IMG/VR virus record: IMGVR_UViG_3300020450_001451
Location: 1-35,821 of that record
Length of the DNA stretch: 35,821 bases
Reading direction: 5' to 3' (one strand)
Origin: a virus
Under the pieces are notes generated by a model, which was not told the DNA's origin, made no database searches, and saw only the letters and a list, made by a program, of their open reading frames with translations. The number at the start of each line of letters is the position of its first letter. Position 1 is the stretch's first letter. The translations under genes and the position numbers were made by a program. This document shows, in pieces, positions 8,105-15,567 of the stretch.

Positions 8105-8130
8105 ATACGATAAATATGATTATATGTCAA
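8102..8130 (-). promoter_or_regulatory. Perfect sigma70 consensus promoter for the 8070-3437 operon
   Basis: On the minus strand TTGACA (8130-8125) and TATAAT (8107-8102) are separated by exactly 17 bp, the ideal host housekeeping promoter. Transcription should start near 8095, which is the A of the duplicated upstream ATG, about 25 nt before the real start codon. The strength and host-type sequence imply expression early in infection without any phage sigma factor. Confidence 0.85.
8109..8116 (+). promoter_or_regulatory. Late-promoter-like element for the nitroreductase gene
   Basis: GATAAATA fits the NATAAATA late-promoter motif described for T4-like cyanophages (T4 itself uses TATAAATA). 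It lies 54 nt before the ATG at 8171 and inside the spacer of the opposite-strand sigma70 promoter, so the two could not easily be occupied together. The match is short and the region AT-rich. Confidence 0.45.
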
Positions 8131-8170
8131 GCACAATATACATATACTTATTAATACGGAGAATTTTGAT

Positions 8171-8773
8171 ATGAAGGATATGGTTAGACTGGCTAGAACT
8201 GTAGAACGCTGTCAAAGGAATTTTGATCATACGAAAAGAATACCTAATAAGCATGTAAAATACATTTTAAACTGTGCTACTAGTATGCCTACAAAACAGC
8301 AACAAAATTTTTATAACATTACAGTTATAGAAGAAGAGCCTCTTGCAAGAGAGTTTTATACCACTTGTGCTATTGATGTTGATAATCCAGCAGGTGAAGA
8401 ATGGAGAAATAGCCAAACCTATGCTCCATTAGTTTTATTATATTCAACTTACCCGAAATATAACAGATATGAGCCATATAATGATATAGCAATGTCTATG
8501 GGGCTTAGTTCAGGAGCCGCCGCACTTGCCGCCGCCAATTTGGGATATAAAACAGGGTTTTGTAAATGTATTGACGAACATCGTACAAATGCATTTGTTT
8601 GGAATCATTTTAGGAAAAAAATATGGGACGCAACACTGGCCGTAGGAATAGGACATCCTTTAGAAGGATTCGACAGAACTGAAGGTGTATTAGATGGTGA
8701 AGTAAAATATCATGCAGGATCCGATGGAGACAAAGAAATTAAAATTTTTAGACGTTCGAATCAATCTCTTTAA
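8171..8773 (+). CDS. Nitroreductase-like flavoprotein
   Basis: This 200-residue protein resembles the FMN-dependent nitroreductase family. The N-terminal ERCQRNFDHTKRIP helix precedes an ILNCATSMPTKQQQNF segment, where the family has its RSxRxF/substrate-loop region. IAMSMGLSSGAAALAAANLGYKTGFCK is split across the conserved dimer helix and the following glycine-rich turn (about residues 113-139). Members bind FMN and use NAD(P)H to reduce nitro groups, quinones or enamides. Homologues occur in marine T4-like phages. The ATG has GGAG 9 nt upstream. It is the only plus-strand gene between two minus-strand operons, with its own late-promoter-like element, so its timing may differ from theirs. 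It ends convergently, overlapping the last gene of the large operon by 26 nt. Substrate unknown. Confidence 0.75.
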   Translation: MKDMVRLARTVERCQRNFDHTKRIPNKHVKYILNCATSMPTKQQQNFYNITVIEEEPLAREFYTTCAIDVDNPAGEEWRNSQTYAPLVLLYSTYPKYNRYEPYNDIAMSMGLSSGAAALAAANLGYKTGFCKCIDEHRTNAFVWNHFRKKIWDATLAVGIGHPLEGFDRTEGVLDGEVKYHAGSDGDKEIKIFRRSNQSL

Positions 8774-9926
8774 ACCTTGTCCAAATAGTTTTACCATTCC
8801 AATTTCCTGCTTCTTTTTGAAAGACAGGTTCTAAGTGTTTTGTTCTTTGTTCAAATATTTCTTTTGCATCTTGCTCATATAATGCTTTAGGAGCACATAG
8901 TCCGCAACCACAATGAAACTTAGGACATTTTATGACTGGCATTTTTCCTGACCTTAGTTTTTCACGCAACGGTTCTATAATTTTATCAAACTCGCTTGCT
9001 TTTCCTATAGGTCCTACTTCGCCTTCAAGATTTACTTGACAAGTTTGATGATGCCACACACCGTCAAGTTCGCTATTAATATATAAAAAATACCAATTAA
9101 CCATACAATTCCAACCATTAAAATTTGTTGTAGGTACTCTAAACCCTCTTTCCCATTTATCACCGATCTTCATACTTAAACATTTGCCATTACAGCAAGG
9201 TCTGCCAATAGAAGTTTCTGCACGTTTTTTTATTGCCATCTGCATTACATCTTTTTTGGTTGTTTCTTTACGTTCCCATTGGTTTTTAAAATAATCTAAT
9301 TGTTGTTGTGAATACAAGTGTGCAGATCCGTCAGCAACATCTTGTGGATCTGAACTGTCACCGATTGGTCTCGCTGTATTTCTAATTTTTCTATCTTTTA
9401 ACCAATCGCACAAATCAGCACATTCATCAAAATAATCTTTATGAAACATAACATTTACACTAAAATTATAATCTGAATCGTACATAAGTTGTAGATTATT
9501 TTTTACTAATTCTTTTTCTAGGTCAGTTGCTTCTGCATGATACGAAACAGTGGTACTATGGCAAGTTTTCATAACCTGTTCTGCTTTACGTTTTGAATAA
9601 CAACCGTTGGTAGTTAAATTAGTTCTAACAAAAGGATACTTTAATTTTGCGTATTCAAGAAAATCAAAAAAATCTGGATGAGCAGTCGGTTCACCTCCAG
9701 TAAACGCTAAGTCAATAGGTAGATCATAACTTCTATATTGTTGAAGTAATTGTCCATATTCTATTACACCATCTAAGGTTTGTTTCAAGGCATTTAAATC
9801 TACAAAAGGAGAAGTTTTATTACTTCTATGATCTAAACAATACGTACACGCATAAGTGCATCTTCTACCTAAATCCCATACTACGCTGAAATCTTCTTTC
9901 CGCGTATGGTTAATAGCGTTTATCAC
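8748..9926 (-). CDS. Radical SAM/SPASM-like enzyme, last gene of the large operon
   Basis: This 392-residue radical SAM protein has CxxxCxxC at Cys23, Cys27 and Cys30 (RRCTYACTYC) and TGGEPT at 76-81. It is rich in further cysteines: 244, 245 and 249, then 274 and 296, then 334, 339, 341 and 344 (CPKFHCGCGLC). That is enough for one or two auxiliary clusters. The C-terminal pattern GWNC...C...CxxxxCxCxxC parallels the cassette A and B radical SAM proteins, so I place it in the same family, though no PP-loop or PLP gene follows it. The start is GTG at 9926, well supported by an AAGGAG site 6 nt upstream, and overlaps the oxygenase gene by 17 nt. Substrate unknown. Confidence 0.85.
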   Translation of the reverse strand: MINAINHTRKEDFSVVWDLGRRCTYACTYCLDHRSNKTSPFVDLNALKQTLDGVIEYGQLLQQYRSYDLPIDLAFTGGEPTAHPDFFDFLEYAKLKYPFVRTNLTTNGCYSKRKAEQVMKTCHSTTVSYHAEATDLEKELVKNNLQLMYDSDYNFSVNVMFHKDYFDECADLCDWLKDRKIRNTARPIGDSSDPQDVADGSAHLYSQQQLDYFKNQWERKETTKKDVMQMAIKKRAETSIGRPCCNGKCLSMKIGDKWERGFRVPTTNFNGWNCMVNWYFLYINSELDGVWHHQTCQVNLEGEVGPIGKASEFDKIIEPLREKLRSGKMPVIKCPKFHCGCGLCAPKALYEQDAKEIFEQRTKHLEPVFQKEAGNWNGKTIWTRFKEIDSNV

Positions 9927-10608
9927 TTAAATCTCCTTTAGGAATATCAGTAGAACCGAAACCTATAATTGCTCTTTTGTATTCTGTACTTGTTTCTAAA
10001 AGTTCTTTGCTAGATAGATACCAACTGCTACTGTGCCATCTTGCAGTATCAAACACCATTGCTGTGCCTAATTTCCATTCATAAACACTTTCAACTTTTA
10101 AATCAAAATATAACCTGTGATACCATGTGCCTCTTGGATTATACCTTGCAACTTCTTCATCTAAATTTTCTGTATGTCTGTAATTAATAATTTCACCATT
10201 GTCAGTATACTTCATATTACCATCTTTGTATATTGCTTTTCTAGGTTTATGTTCTACTCTATCGTAATTTACTGTGTAGGGTTGTTTACAGTTCCATTCT
10301 AACGGTATTATAACTCCTACATCAACTCTACAGTCAGTTGTATCGTCCCAAGGTACAGTTGTAAAATCAGTATGTAATCCAGCAGGCTCTCCACTATGAA
10401 AATATTGAAACTTCCAATCAAATTTACCAAGTCCTAAAGAATCAGAAAAATAATTTCCAATGTGTTCGTTTACATCTTTAGGTGTATCAACAAAGTAATT
10501 TAAATTGAACTTACCTGTGTATTTAATTTTATCAGAAAGAAATGCTTTCTGGGCCATTTCTTTGTAATAATTTATATCTAAATTTATATCGTAACTACCA
10601 TATTGCAT
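9910..10608 (-). CDS. 2OG-Fe(II) oxygenase, fifth copy
   Basis: This 232-residue protein has the iron triad His79 and Asp81 (GLHTDF) and His192 (ARWHSSS), with Arg212 (EYKRAIIGF) as the probable 2-oxoglutarate ligand. The spacing of about 110 residues between the HxD and the distal His is long. A charged insert (about 118-160) fills the difference. An AAGGA ribosome site lies 8 nt before the ATG, and there is an 11-nt gap after the radical SAM gene upstream. It is the only oxygenase in the 17-gene operon and sits between two radical SAM genes, so it may act on a product of one of them. That link is inference. Confidence 0.8.
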   Translation of the reverse strand: MQYGSYDINLDINYYKEMAQKAFLSDKIKYTGKFNLNYFVDTPKDVNEHIGNYFSDSLGLGKFDWKFQYFHSGEPAGLHTDFTTVPWDDTTDCRVDVGVIIPLEWNCKQPYTVNYDRVEHKPRKAIYKDGNMKYTDNGEIINYRHTENLDEEVARYNPRGTWYHRLYFDLKVESVYEWKLGTAMVFDTARWHSSSWYLSSKELLETSTEYKRAIIGFGSTDIPKGDLSDKRY

Positions 10609-10619
10609 TTAATTTTTCC

Positions 10620-11729
10620 TTATATAAAATCCTTATATATTTTATTTACATCATAAATGTGACCCCCTCTAATATTCTGTAAATCAAAAGTTTCATTTTT
10701 TAATTGTTCGTTGAGTTTATGATTGTAATGTGCCATATTAATCATATTGATTAAATTTAAAACCCATGTCACATCCTTATAATTCTTTAAATATTTTAAC
10801 TTTTCTTTAAGTATATTTGTTGGAATTGCATCTACAGATTGCCAGTGTTTTCCTTCTACCGGCCAAATACTTACATTATTTTTATCTAAAAACCAAGGCG
10901 CCCAATCTTCTACATTAGGTATATTATATGCAGTTGCAACTATGCTGTATTCTATTTTGTCTTTGCCTAATATTTCTTCATACACTGTACAATTTTTTTC
11001 TATGGCAGGCCAACTTGCACCATTTCTAATATATTCCATTGTTGATCCTATTCCATCTAGACTTATTTGTACGCTAATATATTTCCATTTGGATAACCTA
11101 TCCATCCATTTTTTATTTGTGTTTGTAGCATTTGTTGTAAATGATAACTCTAATGTGTTGTTTAATCCTAACTCACAACAATAATCTAAAAAATCATAAA
11201 GGTCTTGCTGTATACTAGGTTCTCCACCTACCACTGCTACTTTTTTTAATGTAGACATATTTAAATTTTTATAATCTTTTGCCGGAACTTTTATTTCTGG
11301 TTCTATACCTTGTTCCTTGCCAATCATACTACTACTTGAAGCACCGCACATACGACATTTTAAATTGCACAAATTACTAGGTCTATAATCTAAGTAAACA
11401 ATATGATTAACATCTGGTTGTAAGATATCTTTATCTTTCCAACTGTCTGTTATAACTTTTACATCTTCATCTTCGTGCAAGTACATCCGTCTGCTTTTAT
11501 TTCCTATTTTTTCGTTTTCTCGACATACTTCACAAGATTTTCTTAACTTTCCTATGGGGTTAATCATGTTCTTTTTTATTTTTCGTAAATGTTTACTATT
11601 AATATAATCTTTTATAGAACCTTTATGACCATCTCCATTCCATTCACAGCACGGAGTGTTACCTTCCAACACATTTCCATGTTGTAAGTTCACCCAAGGA
11701 GCCCAACAATATGGTCTATGCACGTTCAT
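10620..11729 (-). CDS. Radical SAM enzyme with N-terminal Cys cluster (Twitch-type)
   Basis: The order of parts is unusual. An N-terminal cysteine domain (YCWAPW, then TPCCEW, then CEVCRENE) precedes the radical SAM core, whose CxxxCxxC is NLCNLKCRMCG, followed by VGGEPS and an SLDGIG strand. Proteins of this architecture are commonly called Twitch-domain radical SAM proteins in phage genomes. The protein is shorter than its two relatives at 14224 and 15564. An earlier TTG (11738) is open, but ATG at 11729 begins just before the conserved YCWAPW and is my choice, with moderate certainty. It overlaps the PLP gene by 14 nt. Substrate unknown; the auxiliary cluster suggests peptide or small-molecule oxidation or epimerisation. 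Confidence 0.83.
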   Translation of the reverse strand: MNVHRPYCWAPWVNLQHGNVLEGNTPCCEWNGDGHKGSIKDYINSKHLRKIKKNMINPIGKLRKSCEVCRENEKIGNKSRRMYLHEDEDVKVITDSWKDKDILQPDVNHIVYLDYRPSNLCNLKCRMCGASSSSMIGKEQGIEPEIKVPAKDYKNLNMSTLKKVAVVGGEPSIQQDLYDFLDYCCELGLNNTLELSFTTNATNTNKKWMDRLSKWKYISVQISLDGIGSTMEYIRNGASWPAIEKNCTVYEEILGKDKIEYSIVATAYNIPNVEDWAPWFLDKNNVSIWPVEGKHWQSVDAIPTNILKEKLKYLKNYKDVTWVLNLINMINMAHYNHKLNEQLKNETFDLQNIRGGHIYDVNKIYKDFI

Positions 11730-12639
11730 CTCTTTCAACTTTGTTTAATCCTTTGTCAGTACCACGTTCATCAAATACGCCTTCGATTAAAAAACGCAAA
11801 GGTGTACGCACGCCAAATTGATGCTTACCGTCCGCATCACTTATCCATCCTACATGAATACTATCTGATTCTTGTAAATTAAAATCTGCACACACTTTTG
11901 TATATAAATTTTCATAATTACTCCACCAAAAATCTGTACCAAAATGTTGCATTGCTTCTGCTCCTAACCACATGTCACTTACATTTGCATAAGCAAAATC
12001 GTTCATAATAGCAATAGGTCCATTTACACGTTCTCTAGTATAGCGTATGCCAATACGTTGACTGCCCATACCAAGTGCTTTTGATAAACTTACACTGACA
12101 CTTTTAACAGCAGGATGTGTAACATCAAATTCAAAATTTCTACATTGTCCAAACCATGCTCCATCAATGTGTACTGGAATGTCATGTCTGTCGCAATGAT
12201 TTAACAACTTGTCAAAATCCTTATGATAATTTGTAGTGATACAACTAGGATAACTTGCTATAAAAACATCACCTTTTTTAAGATCACTATAATGAGTAAT
12301 TTGATTTACATTGAAGTCTGTTAAGCGTCTATGATACTTGTATTCACCCTTGTATACTGTTATATTACGTCCATACAGTTGATGTAGTTCATCTAATTGG
12401 TGTGTAGTTCCTAGAATTGCATCTCTGCGTACAAAAGTGTTTAATCCTTTGTACTGCACACGTTTATGTGCGTTAATCCATTCGTCGATAATTTGTAAAA
12501 ATGTTTTTGTATACTCATGAGGATCTTTTGGATATCTTTGCATATCTAAATTTTCTCGAAATTTGGTAAACTTGCTTAGGTACATAGGCCTTTGCCGTCT
12601 GGTACCTAGCATTTCAAATGTTATATCTTCATACTTCAT
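11716..12639 (-). CDS. Aminotransferase-fold PLP protein, copy B
   Basis: This 307-residue fold-type-I PLP protein has the Schiff-base lysine in VSLSKALG. The phosphate-binding arginine lies eight residues later (GSQRIGI), exactly the spacing of aspartate aminotransferase. The PLP-ring aspartate is in HIDGAW, where the usual DxAY tyrosine is tryptophan. Copy A shows the opposite pattern, keeping the tyrosine and losing the arginine. The usual NPTG loop is not recognisable in either. A longer reading frame extends to 12693, but ATG at 12639 overlaps the PP-loop stop as ATGA, the typical coupling in this operon. It is the third gene of the second radical SAM / PP-loop / PLP cassette. Likely role: amino-group transfer or lyase chemistry on the product of its partners. 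Confidence 0.78.
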   Translation of the reverse strand: MKYEDITFEMLGTRRQRPMYLSKFTKFRENLDMQRYPKDPHEYTKTFLQIIDEWINAHKRVQYKGLNTFVRRDAILGTTHQLDELHQLYGRNITVYKGEYKYHRRLTDFNVNQITHYSDLKKGDVFIASYPSCITTNYHKDFDKLLNHCDRHDIPVHIDGAWFGQCRNFEFDVTHPAVKSVSVSLSKALGMGSQRIGIRYTRERVNGPIAIMNDFAYANVSDMWLGAEAMQHFGTDFWWSNYENLYTKVCADFNLQESDSIHVGWISDADGKHQFGVRTPLRFLIEGVFDERGTDKGLNKVERDERA

Positions 12640-13331
12640 ACTATGCGTCCAAACCCCCAATATCTTTCTAAACAAAAAAAGCATTCTCCACAATGCAAAT
12701 GATTGCCTTTATCATCTAATAATTCATAAGGCGCATTTTCACAACTAAAAGTATAAGGATATAATTTTTCCATCATATCTAATTCTTCATACGCACTTGC
12801 AGTACCTTTTTTGTCAGTAGCACCAAAAACTCTATATGGATTTGTGTTAGGATGTGAAATATTATCCCTATTAGTATCTCTAATATCAAGATGCTTTTGT
12901 ATTCTTGAGAAATCTAGTCCGTGCCTACTTGCATTTTCTTTAAAATAATTTTTCATTTCTAGTGGAGGTGGATTTTTTGTTAGTCCACTAAAAAATCCTA
13001 TATCGCCATATTTTTCTTTTACTTCTGCAACTAATTGTTCTTGGCCATTAGTATAATTTCTGTCACTATGTGGCACTGTTAAAGTAAAATGTTCAATAGG
13101 TTCTATTCCTGTAAGATCTTTTACGATATCTATAACACGTTTTGCGCCTGCAATATATAAATTTTTAAAATCTGTATCTAATGTTACTACAATTATTTTA
13201 GTATCTAAATTATTATCTTTGATATGTTTGCATAAAGCATAGTATAGGATAGAACTATCTGCTCCTCCGCTTAATTTCATTCCTATATATTCGCCAATGT
13301 TTAAATTTTTAAACTTATCTAATATACTCAT
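12636..13331 (-). CDS. QueC-like PP-loop ATPase, copy B
   Basis: This 231-residue PP-loop ATP-pyrophosphatase has SGGADS at residues 21-26 and a C-terminal four-cysteine zinc site (FSCEN, then HCGECFFCLERYWGFG) like QueC. It shares with copy A the loop, a SGLTKNPP/TGITKDPP segment, the SCE motif and the ending, but little elsewhere, so the duplication is old. An ATG at 13337 is also in frame. I prefer 13331 because GGAG lies 9 nt before it, against 2 nt for the earlier codon, and because it overlaps the previous stop as ATGA. Adenylation of a carboxylate followed by amide or nitrile formation is the best guess from the family. The substrate is unknown. Confidence 0.83.
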   Translation of the reverse strand: MSILDKFKNLNIGEYIGMKLSGGADSSILYYALCKHIKDNNLDTKIIVVTLDTDFKNLYIAGAKRVIDIVKDLTGIEPIEHFTLTVPHSDRNYTNGQEQLVAEVKEKYGDIGFFSGLTKNPPPLEMKNYFKENASRHGLDFSRIQKHLDIRDTNRDNISHPNTNPYRVFGATDKKGTASAYEELDMMEKLYPYTFSCENAPYELLDDKGNHLHCGECFFCLERYWGFGRIV

Positions 13332-14224
13332 ATCCATTTCTCCACTATTGCGTCCAATTTACAAGGACATGCTTTATAATTACACACTATAGGATCCTCT
13401 GGTAGTGTGTATGCACCCGTTTTAAGATTACCCAAACTTCCACCAACACGTTTTGTACAACGTAGCATATTGCCATCTGGTTCTACCATTAATCTTTTTA
13501 TACCTGCTGTACAAGTATATCCGTTGAATATATGCTTTTGTTGATCTAATACTTTCATAAACTTTAACGGATCACCATCAAAATGTAAGTTTCGAGGTAT
13601 GGTCCAATCTATACCAAATGGCTTCATTTTATGCCATGCATTATTTTGTATCCATTCTCTTTGTTCGTCAGTGTATTTAAAATAGTTTGTACCACCTATA
13701 CTAGTCCTTGTAAATTTTGGAGTTATTTCTACTTTCAGATCAGTCAACCTATAATACAAAGCCTTAGCACGTTCAAAATTATCTGGTGTAATCATAAGTG
13801 GTATACTTACACTTGCTTTATGTTGCATAATTTTTGCAACTTCATAAAAATGATCATCGTCGGCAAATTCGTTATGCCAACTTAAAAAACAAAATGCCCT
13901 GTGTGTTCTAAACTTTTCCCAATATCTTAAAGTCCTACTTGCGTTTGTACTAAATTCTACAAAAACTGTGTCTGAACTTATAGTATCTACAAAGTCCTGG
14001 AACTTAGGCCATAGTGTAGGTTCTCCGCCTAAAACTTCTACATAAAGATACTTGTTCTTTTTTTGCATTTTTTCAATAAGATCGATGTAGGGCTCCCATT
14101 CAGTTGGCCAACGTTCACTGCCATCTCTATGATAATCGTCACAGTAACTACAATTATAATTGCATACATTATGTATAAACAACGTGATAATAGCACAGTC
14201 TAGATTTTCATTAGTTATGTGCAT
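13328..14224 (-). CDS. Radical SAM enzyme with C-terminal Cys-rich domain, cassette B
   Basis: This 298-residue radical SAM protein has CxxxCxxC at Cys21, Cys25 and Cys28 (HNVCNYNCSYCDDY) and LGGEPT at 65-70. C-terminal cysteines at 238, 256, 281, 286 and 288 could hold one auxiliary cluster. The tail pattern TCTAG, EPDGNMLRC, LGN matches cassette A, and both begin with CNYxCSYC. It is about 70 residues shorter than the cassette A protein. Unlike that protein its GC is like its neighbours (about 30 percent in a sampled 60-nt line), so only copy A looks newly acquired. The start shares one base with the previous stop (TAATG). It is the first gene of the second three-gene cassette. Substrate unknown. 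Confidence 0.85.
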   Translation of the reverse strand: MHITNENLDCAIITLFIHNVCNYNCSYCDDYHRDGSERWPTEWEPYIDLIEKMQKKNKYLYVEVLGGEPTLWPKFQDFVDTISSDTVFVEFSTNASRTLRYWEKFRTHRAFCFLSWHNEFADDDHFYEVAKIMQHKASVSIPLMITPDNFERAKALYYRLTDLKVEITPKFTRTSIGGTNYFKYTDEQREWIQNNAWHKMKPFGIDWTIPRNLHFDGDPLKFMKVLDQQKHIFNGYTCTAGIKRLMVEPDGNMLRCTKRVGGSLGNLKTGAYTLPEDPIVCNYKACPCKLDAIVEKWI

Positions 14225-15567
14225 TAAAATAAATCCTTATATTGCGGTACAATATCTAAAATATTTTGATCACGTACTTCGTCAAGTTTTTTAGTTTGAT
14301 CTACAAAATGTTCTAACCATTCCTCTGAATAGTCTTCGCTCATCATAAATTTTTCTACGCCATTTAAAACTTTTGCATAATTTTCTTTTACATGGTCACT
14401 AAAGTCTGTTGTTGCAATCCAATCCTTATGTTCTTGATAATAATCTTTTACTTGTTGTTTTAATTCAGGAGGCAAAACTTTTACATTAAAATATTTAGGA
14501 CTATGACACATATGATGTGTAAGTATAGGTCTCATACCATCAATAGGATTAAATTTATCTAATCCACTTTCAGTAAGTTTCCATTTCATAAAATCTGCCA
14601 TATGGAATACATTATAAGGTGTAACAGTAAACGCAAACCATGCTTTGAGATTAATTTTTTCATTTTGCTGTAGCGTCATCATATGTTTGTATACTGCATC
14701 AAACTTTGCAGGAGTGCGTTGATAGTTAAACACATCACCTATGCCATCTATACTAACACCAATTCTAATTTGTTTAAATTGTTCCCACAGATAAACTAAT
14801 CTATCAGGAACCATTGTAAGATTACTATTATATTCTAATTGTATCTGTTTACTTTTACCAGACGCTACTAAACGTTCTAAACTTTCTTGATGTTCTTTAA
14901 TAATTAAAGGTTCGCCGCCAACTATATAAAGTTTTTTTGCTTTAGGCCCGTACTTTTCAAAATTACTCCAGTATCTATTATTATTTTGAAACCAATCATA
15001 TTGATCAGTATGCCACTTGCCTTTGGCATTTTTAGTAAGTTTAATTTTTTCATGTGTATCTTTGTATTCTGTTTTTCCTGTTATTGCAACAAAATCATCA
15101 TACCATTTATGACTGTCTGTAGGTCCACACATTCTACATTTTAAATTACAAAAATTACCGTATCGTACATCCATAAATTCGATTGGCAAACTTTCAGCAT
15201 CAATAGTTCCATCTTCTTCAGTATGTGGTAAAACTTTTTCTAAACTTATATCGCCAAACCATTTACCCCAATCGTCATTTTCATACTCACGTCTGCTACG
15301 AATACCGTTTACTTCTTCTTGTCGGCAACGTTCGCACTCAGGATGCCATTCGCCTTTCATCATTGACTTTCTTACTTCTTTTAGTATTTCTGCGTTACGT
15401 GCTTCGTTCCAATCATCTTTGCCTGCATTATACGGAGTACCATCTTCTTTAGACATGATACCACGCTTAGGACTGTAACTGTTTGTGTTACAACAAATAC
15501 GCAAATCACCATTGTTACGCATGTTAATACTATTCCACGGTAATGGGCAAAAAGTACAATCACTCAT
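14224..15567 (-). CDS. Radical SAM enzyme with N-terminal Cys cluster (Twitch-type), second
   Basis: This 447-residue protein has N-terminal cysteines 4, 7, 25, 26, 78 and 81 (FCPLPWNSI, RICCN, CERCRQEE) ahead of the radical SAM CxxxCxxC at Cys140, Cys144 and Cys147 (NFCNLKCRMCG). It then has VGGEPL and a VSIDGIG strand. The C-terminal 130 residues, with FNPIDGMRP and ILTHHMCHSP, are shared with the next protein upstream (15564). It starts with an ATGA overlap on that gene. The pair looks like an old tandem duplication whose members now differ widely. The N-terminal CC motif in the form FCPLPW...G..R.CC is the hallmark of the SPASM/Twitch relatives. Substrate unknown. Confidence 0.84.
   Translation of the reverse strand: MSDCTFCPLPWNSINMRNNGDLRICCNTNSYSPKRGIMSKEDGTPYNAGKDDWNEARNAEILKEVRKSMMKGEWHPECERCRQEEVNGIRSRREYENDDWGKWFGDISLEKVLPHTEEDGTIDAESLPIEFMDVRYGNFCNLKCRMCGPTDSHKWYDDFVAITGKTEYKDTHEKIKLTKNAKGKWHTDQYDWFQNNNRYWSNFEKYGPKAKKLYIVGGEPLIIKEHQESLERLVASGKSKQIQLEYNSNLTMVPDRLVYLWEQFKQIRIGVSIDGIGDVFNYQRTPAKFDAVYKHMMTLQQNEKINLKAWFAFTVTPYNVFHMADFMKWKLTESGLDKFNPIDGMRPILTHHMCHSPKYFNVKVLPPELKQQVKDYYQEHKDWIATTDFSDHVKENYAKVLNGVEKFMMSEDYSEEWLEHFVDQTKKLDEVRDQNILDIVPQYKDLF

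Noticed and set aside
10609-10650. Repeated ATATAAGGA near the 10608 start as a regulatory element
   Set aside because: One copy is simply the codons before the previous stop and the other is the ribosome site. Two short AT-rich copies are not significant.
6318-13331. DndC-like or phosphorothioate modification system
   Set aside because: A PP-loop ATPase beside a PLP protein recalls DndC and DndA, but the PLP proteins are aminotransferase-like (SxSK...R) rather than cysteine desulfurases, and no DndB, DndD or DndE is seen.
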